NCBI RefSeq assembly: GCF_006337125.1
Contig: NZ_CP040887.1
Coordinates: 2,108,001-2,172,000, forward strand
Length of the DNA stretch: 64,000 bases
Source: Serinicoccus chungangensis
GTDB lineage: Bacteria; Actinomycetota; Actinomycetes; Actinomycetales; Dermatophilaceae
Direction: 5' to 3'
In this document: positions 9,703 to 20,679 of the stretch, in pieces
Layout: every line of letters starts with the position of its first letter
Numbering within the stretch: the first letter of the stretch is position 1
Made by a program: the position numbers and the translations under genes
Notes under the pieces: generated by a model
Database searches by the model: none
Seen by the model: the letters and a program-made list of their open reading frames with translations, nothing else
Told to the model about the DNA's origin: nothing

Positions 9703-9818
9703 GCTGAAGTCCCTCACGTGTGTCTGACCTGCTGATCGGGGTTCGGCCCTGATCCGTGGCGCGGAGGCAGGAAGGACACAAACCGACTGCTCAGACTACC
9801 GGAGCGGGCGGCCTGGGC

Positions 9819-10301
9819 TCAAATCTGCCGCAGCGCCTGCAGCACCGGCGCGGGGACCAGCGCGGACACGTCGCCGCCGAGCCGGTGGACCTCCTTGACC
9901 AGGGAGCTGGAGACGTGCTCCAGCGCGGGGTCACCGGGCAGGAAGACGGTCTCCACCCCGGTGAGGTGGCGGTTCATCAGGGCCATCGGCAGCTCGTAGG
10001 TGAAGTCCGTGCCGCCCCGCAGCCCCTTGACCACCGCCTGGGCGCCGACCTCCTGGCACACGTCGACGAGCAGGCGCTCGGCATACGCCTCCACCCTCAC
10101 CACCGGCGACACCTCCTCGGGCAACGAGCGCCGGACGAGCTCCAGCCGCTCCTGCACCGGGAAGGTGCCCTGCTTGGCGGGGTTGTGCATCACCGCGACC
10201 AGCACCTCGTCGAACAGCGCGGCGGCCCGCACGACGACGTCGACGTGCCCGAGGGTCACCGGGTCGAAGGATCCGGGGCACACGCAGCGGCGGGTGGTCA
10301 T
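9819..10301 (-). CDS. coaD: Phosphopantetheine adenylyltransferase
   Basis: 160 residues. CoaD joins ATP and 4'-phosphopantetheine to dephospho-CoA, the penultimate step of CoA synthesis. Family motifs are complete: the nucleotidyltransferase site CPGSFDPVTLGHVDVV with the HxGH-type T/H pair, the substrate loop HNPAKQGTF, the KGLRGGTDFTYELPMA block and the C-terminal VSSSLVKEV. Length equals that of typical bacterial PPAT. It sits 40 bp downstream (in transcription) of the hemerythrin-like gene and near rsmD, its common partner in Gram-positive genomes. Confidence 0.97.
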   Translation of the reverse strand: MTTRRCVCPGSFDPVTLGHVDVVVRAAALFDEVLVAVMHNPAKQGTFPVQERLELVRRSLPEEVSPVVRVEAYAERLLVDVCQEVGAQAVVKGLRGGTDFTYELPMALMNRHLTGVETVFLPGDPALEHVSSSLVKEVHRLGGDVSALVPAPVLQALRQI

Positions 10302-10341
10302 GCCGGGAGCCTACTGTCACCGCGTCCGCCCACCGCGCGGC

Positions 10342-10884
10342 TCAGTCCTCGTCGTCCAGCAGCCCGTCCTGCTCGGCCTGCTCGACCAGCGCGCGGACCT
10401 GGTCGATCCCGACGCCCTGGTCCAGGTGGCGGCCCCGCACCTCCAGGAAGGCGGCACCCAGGTCCGCGCGGTCCTTCTCGGACACCTCGTCGCGGGCCGG
10501 GTTGAGGATGGTCAGCTCCTCCTCGGTGAGGTGGTGCTGGAGCACCTCGTTCATCGCCTCGACCGCGTCGTCGAACTTCTGGGTGTCGGTGCCGACGCAC
10601 TCCATCAGGTGCAGCAGCGCGCGGTTGATCTCGGCGTGCTCCTCCTCGCCGTGCTCGGCCTCGTGGGCGTCGATGGCCTCCTTGCGGCGCAGCCGGGGGT
10701 AGACCTTCTCCTCCTCGGCCTCGCCGTGCGCGACGAGCACCGCGGCGAAGGCCTGGCGGGCGGAGTCGCGGTCGGAGCTGCTGTCGCGCATCTCGCGCAT
10801 GAGCTCCTCGAAGAGGCGGTGGTCGGCGAGGATGAGGTCGACGACGTCGCCGGAGACCGGTCGGGGGATGGTGTAGGAGGTCAT
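10342..10884 (-). CDS. Hemerythrin-like HHE domain protein
   Basis: 180 residues from ATG at 10884. HHE-domain proteins form a four-helix bundle binding a di-iron centre and act in oxygen, nitric oxide or iron sensing/handling. Candidate ligands are visible in order: DLILADHRLFEELM (first His), VAHGEAEEEKVYP (His plus acidic), DAHEAEHGEEEHAEI (several His/Glu), and VLQHHLTEEELTI (final His pair and acid). This pattern matches the family H...H...HxxxE...H series. No other domain. It lies between rsmD and coaD on the same strand, which may be coincidental. Physiological ligand unknown. Confidence 0.88.
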   Translation of the reverse strand: MTSYTIPRPVSGDVVDLILADHRLFEELMREMRDSSSDRDSARQAFAAVLVAHGEAEEEKVYPRLRRKEAIDAHEAEHGEEEHAEINRALLHLMECVGTDTQKFDDAVEAMNEVLQHHLTEEELTILNPARDEVSEKDRADLGAAFLEVRGRHLDQGVGIDQVRALVEQAEQDGLLDDED

Positions 10885-10909
10885 GCCCCGATCCTGGCAA
10901 ACCGCCGGC

Positions 10910-11479
10910 TCACGCGCTCGCCGGGGTGGTCGGCTCGGCGAGGTGCACGGCGGTCTCGCCGTAGCGGCGGGTGTCGAGGTGGACCAGCCCGGGCGGCCAG
11001 GCCGGCTGCGGGGAGCGGGCGCTGCGCTCCAGGACCACCAGCCCGTCCGGGTCGAGCCAGGGGACGAGAGCGGCGAGCACCTCCGCGAGCTCGGTCTCCT
11101 CCAGGGGGTAGGGCGGGTCCAGCAGCGCCAGGTGGAACGCCTCGTCGTCCGGCCCGGCCGAGAGCACCTGGGCCACCGGGGCCGTCCGCACCTCGACGTC
11201 GGCGAACCCCAGGTCGGCCGCGTTGCGCTCGACGAGTCGCGCGGTCGCCCGGTGCCGTTCCACCGCCAGGAGCCGCCCCGCACCCCGGGACACCGCCTCC
11301 AGCCCCAGCGCGCCGGACCCGGCGAAGAGGTCGAGCACGGCGCACCCCTCGAGGTCGAGCAACGACTCGATCCGGGAGAACACCGCCTCGCGGACCCGGT
11401 CGGTGGTGGGGCGGGTGTGGGCCCCGCGCGGGGTGTGCAGGCTGCGACCGCCGGCGGTCCCGGCGATGATGCGGGTCAT
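10910..11479 (-). CDS. rsmD: 16S rRNA (guanine966-N2)-methyltransferase RsmD
   Basis: 189 residues. RsmD methylates G966 of 16S rRNA using S-adenosylmethionine. It begins MTRIIAGTAGGRSLHTPRG, the typical start of the family. The SAM-binding motif I is VLDLFAGSGALGLEAVSRG, and the catalytic motif IV of N2-guanine methyltransferases appears as LALLDPPYPL (DPPY). It begins 4 bp after the recG stop, so recG-rsmD are probably co-transcribed; coaD lies a little further on, a conserved cluster. Confidence 0.96.
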   Translation of the reverse strand: MTRIIAGTAGGRSLHTPRGAHTRPTTDRVREAVFSRIESLLDLEGCAVLDLFAGSGALGLEAVSRGAGRLLAVERHRATARLVERNAADLGFADVEVRTAPVAQVLSAGPDDEAFHLALLDPPYPLEETELAEVLAALVPWLDPDGLVVLERSARSPQPAWPPGLVHLDTRRYGETAVHLAEPTTPASA

Positions 11480-11483
11480 CGGC

Positions 11484-13777
<2,294 letters not shown>

Positions 13778-13778
<1 letters not shown>

Positions 13779-15460
13779 CACTCGACCCCGATCAGCACGG
13801 TGTAGGTCGGTTGGCCCCCGTCCACGACGGTGAGCTCGACGTCGGTGCCGGCCACGCGCCGGGCCAGCCGGCTCTCCAGCGCACCGCGCACCTGCGCGTC
13901 ACCACCCTCGCCGAGCAGGACGGTGACCAGCTCGACACCGGGGTGCCAGAGGGTCTCGAGGACGGCCTCGGCCGCCGGGGCCAGCGCGTCCTCGACGGCG
14001 ACGATGCCGTGGTCGACGATCCCGAGCCACTGGCCGGGCAGGCACGGACCGACGGGGGTGTCGGCACCCCGGTCGGCCCGGGTCAGCGCACCGCCGTGCA
14101 CGGCGCCGGCGGCCTCACGCATCGCCCGTGCGACACCCTCGAGGCGTCCGTCCGGGTCCAGGACGGCCAGGGCGGCCACCCCCTCGAGGAGGGTCCGGGT
14201 GGGCACCACCTCGACCGCGAGGCCCTCCCGCCGCGCCTCCGCGGCCGCGGCCCGCGCCACCATGACCATGTCCTCGTCGTTGGGGAGCACGAGCACGCCC
14301 TCGGCCTCGCAGGCCCGCACGGCGGCGAGGAGCTGGCCCGCCGACGCGCGACGCCGCGGACCGCTGGGCACGAGGACCGCGCCGGCCGAGCCCATGAGCT
14401 CGGCCACGCCGTCGCCGAGCACGCAGCTGACGACCTGCAGGCCGGTGGGCAGCCCGGACCGGCCCGCGCCGGAGAGGCCGCCGCAGGCGGGGTCCCCGGC
14501 CGGGGCGTGGGCCACGTCCCCGGTGAGGGAGGTGTGCCGGACGTCGCTGACGACCCCGGCCAGCCCCCCGGCCTCGAGCGCGGCCGCAGGGTCGTCGAGG
14601 TGGACGTGCACCTGGTAGTCGTGCGGCCCACCGGCGACGGCCACGGAGTCGCCCACGCGGGTGAGGTGGGAGCGCAGCCTCCCGGCCCGCTCGGGGTCGC
14701 TGCCGGTCAGCAGGAACATGACCTCGACGGTGCCGCCGGCCTCGGGCGTCGAGGGGGTGTCCGCGGGCCGAACGGTGCCGGTCGACCACCAGTCCGGCAC
14801 CTCGCCGTCGGAGCCGGCCGGGCGGTCGAGCAGCACGGTGTGCAGGGCCTCGACCACGAGCACCAGCCCGGCCCCGCCGGCGTCGACGACCCCGGCGTCG
14901 CGCAGCTCGGCCAGCTGGTCAGGGGTGCGGGCCAGCGCGTCCTGGGCGCCCCGCAGCGCGGCCGCGACCACCTCGGCGACGTCGCCCTCCCCCGCGCGCA
15001 CCGCCTCGCGCGCGCCCTGGGCGGCGGCCCGGGCGACGGTGAGGATGGTCCCCTCCACCGGCGCCGCCAACGCGTCCCAGGCGCTGCGCGCCGCCTGCTC
15101 GAAGGCCGCGGCGACCTCCTCGGGGCCGACCGCCTCCACGTCGGGGCCGACGGCGTCCGCCAACCCCCGGGCGAGCTGGGCCAGGATGACCCCCGAGTTG
15201 CCGCGCGCGGCCAGCAGCATGCCGCGGGCGATGAGGTGCAGACCGTCGCGGAGCCCGCCGGTGTCCTCACCCAGCTCGACCTGCACCCGGACGTGCTCCA
15301 GGGCACCGTCGAAGGTGAGGAACATGTTGGTGCCGGTGTCGCCGTCGGCCACGGGGAAGACGTTGAGCGCGTCGACCTGCTCGCGGGCCGCGGCCAGGGA
15401 CAGCCGCGCCGTCATCGCCCACCGGCGGGCGGTCACGAGGTCGAGGGCTGGTCCGGGCAC
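13778..15460 (-). CDS. DAK2/DegV-type kinase (FakA/YloV family)
   Basis: 560 residues. The family provides the ATP-binding kinase subunit that phosphorylates fatty acids carried by DegV-type FakB proteins. The N-terminal DAK2 domain has the Mg/nucleotide-binding signature NVFPVADGDTGTNMFLTFDG and the RGNSGVILAQLARGLADA motif. The middle block (VVDAGGAGLVLVVEAL) and the long C-terminal FakA domain (VVLPNDEDMVMVARAAA-like) follow, ending LTVVDGGQPTYTVLIGVE. Length is typical. It lies directly before recG with stop and start overlapping by one base, the usual arrangement in Gram-positive bacteria. Substrate in this organism is not proven. Confidence 0.92.
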
Positions 15461-15502
15461 GCCCCTAACCTAGTGCCCGCCCCCGACCGGCCCCGCAGCC
15501 CC

Positions 15503-15546
15503 GCACCGGACGCGCGCTCGGACCGCACCGGACGTGGGGAGGGGAT
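15503..15546. repeat. Two copies of the 22-bp repeat (core GCACCGGACG)
   Basis: GCACCGGACGCG begins at 15503 and GCACCGGACG again at 15525, exactly 22 bp apart, matching the period of the array at 1158-1290. It lies in the gap between the divergent DAK kinase and rpmB starts, upstream of rpmB. Confidence 0.8.
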
Positions 15547-15650
15547 GATTTGGGCGCCACCAGCGCCGTCCGCTACGCTGTTCCGGTTGCCCGCGCGCCT
15601 CGACGCCGTGGGCCTGCGACCTCTCACCGGACGACCTTCAGGAGTACACC

Positions 15651-15836
15651 GTGGCTGCCACTTGCGACGTCTGCGGCAAGGGACCGAGCTTCGGTCACAG
15701 CATCTCGCACTCGCACCGCCGCACCAAGCGCCGTTGGAACCCCAACATCCAGCGCGTGCGCACCACCATGGGCGGCACGTCCAAGCGACTCAACGTCTGC
15801 ACCTCCTGCCTGAAGGCGGGCAAGGTCACCCGCTGA
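15651..15836 (+). CDS. rpmB: Ribosomal protein bL28, zinc-binding form
   Basis: 61 residues, GTG start with AGGAG placed eight bases upstream (AGGAGTACACCGTG). bL28 is a large-subunit ribosomal protein. The N-terminus [18 protein letters not shown] and the basic [15 protein letters not shown] stretch are diagnostic. Cysteine pairs CDVC and CTSC mark the zinc-ribbon form. Both bL28 and bL32 in this window are therefore the zinc-binding type; actinobacteria often keep zinc-free paralogues elsewhere under Zur control, not visible here. A hairpin terminator follows at 15858. Confidence 0.97.
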   Translation: MAATCDVCGKGPSFGHSISHSHRRTKRRWNPNIQRVRTTMGGTSKRLNVCTSCLKAGKVTR

Positions 15837-15857
15837 CCTCCCCCTCGCAGGCACGTG

Positions 15858-15889
15858 AGCCGGCGGCACCCACCAGGGTGACGCCGGCT
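15858..15889 (+). terminator. Hairpin terminator after rpmB
   Basis: AGCCGGC (15858-15864) pairs with GCCGGCT (15883-15889), with an inner ACCC/GGGT pair around an ACCA loop; TTCG follows. It starts 21 bp after the rpmB stop and lies before the convergent thiL. Confidence 0.75.
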
Positions 15890-15966
15890 TCGTCGTCCCT
15901 GAGGTCGCGGCTCCCGACGCCGGGGGCCTGCGCCGGGCGACGTGCGCGGTCGGCCGGTCGCCTGCC

Positions 15967-17007
15967 TCACCCCCCGTAGTGGTCCCAGCCTCCCCGGGCC
16001 GGGTCGAGCCGGTCCGGACCGAGCCACACCCCCGCCCCGTCCGCGCCGGGCCCGGCCACGTCGCCGAGCACGACCCACCCCGGCGGCGGCGCCCCGGGCG
16101 CGAAGGTGGCGAGCAGCACGTGCTCCTCCCCGCCACCGAGCACGGCCGTGCGGGCCGGGACGGGGCTCAGCCCGTCGAGGTCGGCGGCGAGCGCGTCCAC
16201 CACGTCGGGCCGGAGGTCGACCCGGACACCGCTGGCGCGGGCCACGCGGTCGGCGTCGCGGACCAGCCCGTCGGACACGTCGATCATCGACGTCGCCCCC
16301 GCGAGCGCGGCCCGCGGTCCCTGGTCGAGGTCCGTCCAGGGCCGTCGGTGGTAGTCCACCCAGGGCCCCTCACGCTGTCCGTCGAGCAGCTGCGCGAGCC
16401 CGGCGCCCGAGCGCCCCAACGGCCCGGAGACGGCGAGCACGTCGCCCGGACGGGCGCCGTCGCGCAGCACCGGGCGCTCCACCCCCTCCGGCAGCTCGCC
16501 CAGGGCGGTGACGCCGACCATGACCACCCCGTCCGGCGCCGCGCTGAGGTCACCCCCGACGACCGGCACGCCGGTGCGCCGCGCGGCCCACGCCATACCC
16601 TCGGCCAGGCCGCGCGCCCACGCCAGCGGCAGCCGCGGGTGCGCCGCGAGGGTGACGAGCAGGCCGGTGCCCACTCCCCCCATCGACGCGATGTCGGCGA
16701 GGTTCTGGGTGGTGGCCTTGACCCCCACGTCCTGCGGCGTCGACCAGTCGTCGCGCCAGTCCTGGCCCAGCACCATGGTGTCCGTCGTCGCCAGCACCGC
16801 ACCCCGGCGCACCCGCAGGTAGGCCGTGTCGTCGCCCGGCCCGACGTGCACGCCGTCGTCCGGCTGGTCGGCGAGGGCGGCGAAGACCTCGCCCAGCACG
16901 CCGCGCTCCCCCACGTCACCGAGCACCGGCCCGGTCGGCGGGCCTCCGTCCGGGCCCACCCGTCCACCGTCCTCGCTCGCGTCCACCCCCGCACGGTAGC
17001 CTCCCAT
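15967..17007 (-). CDS. thiL: Thiamine-monophosphate kinase
   Basis: 346 residues. ThiL phosphorylates thiamine monophosphate to thiamine diphosphate with ATP. The AIR-synthase-like fold is recognisable from VHVGPGDDTAYLRV (first Mg-binding Asp pair), LATTDTMVLGQDWR, the MGGVGTGLLVTLAAH stretch, VVGGDLSAAPDGVVMVGVTA and the MIDVSDGLVRDADRVA motif near the middle. Length is normal once the first ~20 residues are allowed as leader; an in-frame GTG (VDASEDGG) at 16986 is an alternative start. It is divergent from the Lrp-like gene, 26 bp between the two start codons. No TPP riboswitch-like sequence was recognised upstream. Confidence 0.94.
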   Translation of the reverse strand: MGGYRAGVDASEDGGRVGPDGGPPTGPVLGDVGERGVLGEVFAALADQPDDGVHVGPGDDTAYLRVRRGAVLATTDTMVLGQDWRDDWSTPQDVGVKATTQNLADIASMGGVGTGLLVTLAAHPRLPLAWARGLAEGMAWAARRTGVPVVGGDLSAAPDGVVMVGVTALGELPEGVERPVLRDGARPGDVLAVSGPLGRSGAGLAQLLDGQREGPWVDYHRRPWTDLDQGPRAALAGATSMIDVSDGLVRDADRVARASGVRVDLRPDVVDALAADLDGLSPVPARTAVLGGGEEHVLLATFAPGAPPPGWVVLGDVAGPGADGAGVWLGPDRLDPARGGWDHYGG

Positions 17008-17033
17008 CCACCGCGCCGGATCAGGAGGAAGCC

Positions 17034-17267
17034 GTGGTCAAGGCATACATGCTCGTCCAGACCGAGGTCGGGGCCTCTGCGCAGGTCACCCGCACCCTCC
17101 GCGGCCTCACCGGGGTGGTGAGCGCGGAGGACGTCGCCGGGCCCTACGACGTCATCGCCGTCGTGCAGGCACCCACCGTCGCCGAGCTGGGGCGCGGGGT
17201 GATCGCCCGCGTCCTCGAGGTCCCCGCCATCACCCGCACGACGACGTGCACGGTCGTCGAGCTCTGA
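17034..17267 (+). CDS. Stand-alone Lrp/AsnC ligand-binding (RAM) domain protein
   Basis: 77 residues, GTG start preceded by a strong AGGAGGAA Shine-Dalgarno (17023-17030). The protein is only the effector-binding half of Lrp/AsnC regulators (VKAYMLVQTEVGASAQVTRT, VVSAEDVAGPYDVIAVVQAP), without a DNA-binding helix-turn-helix. Such stand-alone RAM domains are conserved beside thiL and ddl in actinobacteria. They can oligomerise and bind amino acids; a precise role is not established. Its 3' end overlaps the DUF3515 gene by 22 bp, suggesting co-expression. Confidence 0.9.
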   Translation: MVKAYMLVQTEVGASAQVTRTLRGLTGVVSAEDVAGPYDVIAVVQAPTVAELGRGVIARVLEVPAITRTTTCTVVEL

Positions 17268-17719
17268 GGGGCCTGCTGCCCGCGGCCGCCGTCGCCCTCG
17301 CGCTCGGCGGGTGCGCGGACGAGGCCGTGCGCGCCGTGCCCTTCGACGCCGCCGACTCCGCGCCGTGCCAGGAGGTCGCCCGCCACTGGCCGAGCACGAT
17401 CGGGCCCTACGAGGCCCGGGTCACCGCCGTGCAGTCCGAGGGCGTGGCCGCCTGGGGCGACCCGCCGATCGTCGCCCGGTGCGGCAAGACGCCCCCCGGG
17501 CCGACCACCGACCCGTGCATCGACGTCAACGGCGTCGACTGGGTGGCCACCCGGCTCGACGACGGGGGCACGATGTTCACGACCTACGGGCGCGAGCCGG
17601 CGCTGGAGGTGCTGGTGCCGGCGGACTACGACAGCCACCCCCTGCTGCTGCCGCCCCTGGGCGAGGCCGCCGAGGCGGTGCCGCAGACCCTCGGGGAGTG
17701 CTCCTCGGCGGACGGCTGA
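17246..17719 (+). CDS. DUF3515 family lipoprotein
   Basis: 157 residues. A signal peptide with lipobox (LLPAAAVALALGGCADEA, cleavage before Cys) predicts an exported lipid-anchored protein. Conserved cysteines occur in SAPCQEVARHWP, VARCGKTPPGP, TDPCIDVNG and GECSSADG. The core WGDPPIVARCGK and NGVDWVATRLDDGG match the DUF3515 family, which in actinobacteria is encoded next to ddl and thiL. Function unknown; a cell-envelope role is suggested only by location and neighbour ddl. The GTG start lies within the preceding gene. Confidence 0.85.
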   Translation: MHGRRALRGLLPAAAVALALGGCADEAVRAVPFDAADSAPCQEVARHWPSTIGPYEARVTAVQSEGVAAWGDPPIVARCGKTPPGPTTDPCIDVNGVDWVATRLDDGGTMFTTYGREPALEVLVPADYDSHPLLLPPLGEAAEAVPQTLGECSSADG

Positions 17720-17721
17720 GC

Positions 17722-18855
17722 TCAGCGCAGGCCGAGCGGGCGCTCGAGCGCCAGGGTGATGAGCTCGTCGACCAGCTCGGGGTAGCTCAGGCCCGAGGCG
17801 GCCCAGGCCTGGGGGTACATCGAGTAGGGCGTGAAGCCGGGCATGGTGTTGATCTCGTTGAGGACCACCTCGCCGCGCGGGGTGACGAAGCAGTCCACCC
17901 GGGACAGCCCCTCCGCGTCGGCGACCTCGAAGGCGAGCGCGGCGATCCGGTGGATCTCGTCGCGGATCGGCGCCGGTATGTCGGCCGGCGCGGTGATCTG
18001 CACGCTGTCCTCGTCGAGGTACTTCGCCTCGAAGTCGTAGAAGTCGTGCGCACCGGAGACGACGATCTCGCCGCACTCGCTCACCCGGGGCGGCTCCGAG
18101 CCGCGGCCCCCGAGCACACCGCACTCGATCTCGCGGCCCTCGATCCCCTGCTCCACGAGCACCTTGGGGTCGTGGTCACGCGCCTTGTCGACGGCCACCT
18201 CGAGGTCCTCGGGGCGCTCCACCTTGAAGACGCCCACGGAGGACCCGGCCCGGGCCGGCTTGACGAAGACCGGGAACTGCAGCGCCGACGCGGCGTCCAG
18301 CGCAGCGGCCCGGTCCCGCTGCCACTGCCGGTCGGTGATGAGGGTGTAGGGCCCCACCGGCAGCCCGGCCGAGGCGAAGAGGACCTTCATGACGTGCTTG
18401 TCCATCATCGCCGCCGACGCCATGACCCCGCACCCGACGTAGGGCAGGTCGGCGAGCTCCAGCAGGCCCTGGATCGTGCCGTCCTCCCCGAAGGGCCCGT
18501 GCAGCAGCGGGAAGACGACGTCGACCTCGCCGAGGGGGTGCACCTCCCCCGCGGCGTCGACCCAGGTCCACTCGTGCTCCACGCCACCCAGCGGCACGAT
18601 GACGCGCCGGCCGGTGTCGGTCACCGCCGGGAGCCGGCCGTCACGGATGTCGAGGGCTCCCGGGTCGTCGTCCACGAGCACCCAGTGGCCCTCGCGGGTG
18701 ATGCCGACCGGCACCACGGCATACCGCTCCCGGTCCAGCGCCCGGAGCACGCTCGCGGCCGTCGCGCAGGAGATGGCGTGCTCGTCGGAGCGGCCGCCGA
18801 AGACCAGGGCGACGCGGCGGCGGCGGTCGGGGGCGGGTGAGGTCTGCGTGTCCAT
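17722..18855 (-). CDS. ddl: D-alanine--D-alanine ligase
   Basis: 377 residues. Ddl makes the D-Ala-D-Ala dipeptide of peptidoglycan with ATP. The ATP-grasp motifs are intact: VALVFGGRSDEHAISCATAA at the N-terminus, FPLLHGPFGEDGTIQGLLEL, the loop YVGCGVMASAAMMDKHVMK, FVKPARAGSSVGVFKV, and the Mg-binding end EVVLNEINTMPGFTPYSMYP. The extra ~40 residues relative to E. coli DdlB fit the longer A-type enzymes. It is convergent with DUF3515 (2-bp gap) and lies 55 bp from gpsA in the same direction, consistent with a gpsA-ddl operon as in many actinobacteria. The residues giving D-Ala rather than D-Lac specificity were not assessed. Confidence 0.96.
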   Translation of the reverse strand: MDTQTSPAPDRRRRVALVFGGRSDEHAISCATAASVLRALDRERYAVVPVGITREGHWVLVDDDPGALDIRDGRLPAVTDTGRRVIVPLGGVEHEWTWVDAAGEVHPLGEVDVVFPLLHGPFGEDGTIQGLLELADLPYVGCGVMASAAMMDKHVMKVLFASAGLPVGPYTLITDRQWQRDRAAALDAASALQFPVFVKPARAGSSVGVFKVERPEDLEVAVDKARDHDPKVLVEQGIEGREIECGVLGGRGSEPPRVSECGEIVVSGAHDFYDFEAKYLDEDSVQITAPADIPAPIRDEIHRIAALAFEVADAEGLSRVDCFVTPRGEVVLNEINTMPGFTPYSMYPQAWAASGLSYPELVDELITLALERPLGLR

Positions 18856-18910
18856 CGCCGACGAGCCTAGCCAAGGTGACGGGGGCGCCCGCGCAGGACG
18901 CGCACGCCGC

Positions 18911-19912
18911 TCAGTGACGCTCGTGCTTGCGCGCGCGGGTCATGAGCTCGCCGGTCAGCCGCTCCGGGGTGACCACCCCGTCGACCACGGCGCTGACGCC
19001 CTGGCAGATCGGCATCTCCACCCCGTGCCGGGCGCCGAGCTCGACCACGCTGCGGCAGGACTTGACGCCCTCGGCCGTCTGGTGCGGCACGGCGAGGATC
19101 TCGGCCACGGTGCGGCCCTGCCCGAGGGCCACGCCCACCCGGTGGTTGCGCGAGAGCGGGGACATGCACGTGGCGATGAGGTCGCCGACCCCGGCCAGCC
19201 CCATGAGCGTCGCCGGGTCCGCGCCCAGCGCCTGCCCCAGGCGGGCGGTCTCGGCGAGGCCGCGGGTGATGAGGCTGGACTTGGTGTTGTCGCCGTACCC
19301 CAGCCCCTCGGCCATGCCGACGGCGAGGGCGATGACGTTCTTCACGGCACCACCGAGCTCGGCGCCCACGACGTCGGTCTGGGTGTAGGGCCGGAAGTAG
19401 GGCGTCATCACCGCGGCGGCGACCCGGTCGGCCGTCGCGTGGTCGGTCCCGGCGACGACGCTGGCCGCCGGCTGCCGGGCGGCGATCTCCCGGCTGAGGT
19501 TGGGCCCCGTGACGACGACGACGCGGCGCTCGTCGATGCCGCTGGCCACGATGACCTCGCTCATCCGGCGACCGGTGCCGAGCTCGATGCCCTTCATCAA
19601 CGAGACGACCGGTGCCCCGTCCGGCAGGTGCGTCCCCCAGGCGTCGAGGTTGTCCTGCAGGCTCTGGCTGGGGACCGCGAGGACGACCAGGTCGGCGCCG
19701 TCCGCCGCCTCCCGCGGGTCGGCGGTGGCGGTGACGACGGGCCCGAGCTCCACGTCCGGGAGGTAGTCGGGGTTGCGGTGCTCCTCGCGCACCTGCCGGG
19801 CCACCTCGGGGCGGCGCGCCCAGAGGGTCACCCGCTCGGCGCCGGCGTCCGCCAGGACCTGGGCGAAGGCCGTGCCCCAGCTCCCGGCACCGAAGATGGC
19901 GGCCCGCGTCAC
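18911..19912 (-). CDS. gpsA: Glycerol-3-phosphate dehydrogenase [NAD(P)+]
   Basis: 333 residues with a GTG start. GpsA reduces dihydroxyacetone phosphate to sn-glycerol-3-phosphate for phospholipid synthesis. Rossmann motif AIFGAGSWGTAFAQVLADAG at the N-terminus, the conserved VSLMKGIELGTGRRMSEV block and the GGAVKNVIALAVGMAEGLG segment holding the catalytic lysine are all present. Length is typical. Start overlaps the plsC stop by 4 bp (GTGA), so acyltransferase and dehydrogenase, which supply successive steps of phosphatidate synthesis, are translationally coupled; ddl follows 55 bp on. Confidence 0.96.
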   Translation of the reverse strand: MTRAAIFGAGSWGTAFAQVLADAGAERVTLWARRPEVARQVREEHRNPDYLPDVELGPVVTATADPREAADGADLVVLAVPSQSLQDNLDAWGTHLPDGAPVVSLMKGIELGTGRRMSEVIVASGIDERRVVVVTGPNLSREIAARQPAASVVAGTDHATADRVAAAVMTPYFRPYTQTDVVGAELGGAVKNVIALAVGMAEGLGYGDNTKSSLITRGLAETARLGQALGADPATLMGLAGVGDLIATCMSPLSRNHRVGVALGQGRTVAEILAVPHQTAEGVKSCRSVVELGARHGVEMPICQGVSAVVDGVVTPERLTGELMTRARKHERH

Positions 19913-20642
19913 CGGCCCCCCTCCCGGTGCTCGTGCGGGCGCTCAGGCGGCGTCTCGCCCCGCAGCGTCGCCAGCTGCGCGGTGATCGCGGCCATGATGC
20001 GCGTGGTCGCCTCGGTGTGCGCCCGGGGGTCCTCCGGCCGGTCCTGCAGGTCCGACAGGTCCACCGGCGGCCCGGCCAGCACCTGCTGCACGGGGCGGGC
20101 CAGGAGGTTGCCCGGGCGCCGGGCGTAGCGGCCCAGGAGGTGCTGGGCACCCCACTGCGCGACCGGCACGACGGGCGCCCCCGAGGTGAGGGCCAGGCGG
20201 CCGACCCCGGCTTGGCGCGCATGGGCCACAGGTCCGGGTCCCGGGTCAGCGTGCCCTCCGGCATGATCGCGATGCAGCGGCCCTCCTGGAGCGCCTCGCG
20301 GGCGGCGACGAGCGCGTCGCGGGCCCGGGAGCTGGCGCGGTAGACCGGCACCTGCTCGAGGTGGGTGAGGGCGCGGCCGAGCAGCGGCACCTCGAACAGC
20401 GAGGACTTGGCCAGGTAGAACGGCGGGTGCCCGTGGTCCACGAGGTAGTGCGCGAGGGTGATGGGGTCCACCTCGGAGTAGTGGTTGCCGGCCACGATGA
20501 AGCCGCCGTCGGCGGGGAGGTGCTCGCCGCCGGCCCAGTCCCGCCGGGTCGCGACCTGCAGCAGCGGCCGCACGGTGGTGATGACGGCGTGGTAGGACCA
20601 GGGCAGGTCGTGGTGGCTGGGCTGGCGTCTCACGACGGTCAT
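19909..20642 (-). CDS. plsC: 1-acyl-glycerol-3-phosphate acyltransferase (one-base frameshift)
   Basis: PlsC acylates lysophosphatidic acid to phosphatidic acid. From ATG at 20642 the HX4D catalytic motif is seen as AGNHYSEVDPITLAHYL, and the EGT substrate motif as IAIMPEGTLTRDPDLW. The frame then breaks at about 20205-20215: upstream ...LWPMRAKP, downstream ...GVGRLALTSGAPVVPVAQWG in another frame, where the normal protein reads K-T-G-V-G-R-L-A. One base is missing (734 nt, 2 modulo 3) beside a CCCCGG run. Both halves are conserved, so a sequencing error is more likely than a real loss. C-terminus is Arg/Glu-rich. Confidence 0.88.
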
Positions 20643-20679
20643 CTTTGCATCCGGCACCGGTGGTGGCGAGGATGCACCG

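Noticed and set aside
9715..9717. GTG at 9717 as start of the YceD gene
   Set aside because: GAGGGA immediately inside it is better placed as the Shine-Dalgarno for the ATG at 9702.
16950..17033. TPP riboswitch upstream of thiL
   Set aside because: Only 26 bp separate the thiL and Lrp-like start codons and no CTGAGA-type THI box was seen.
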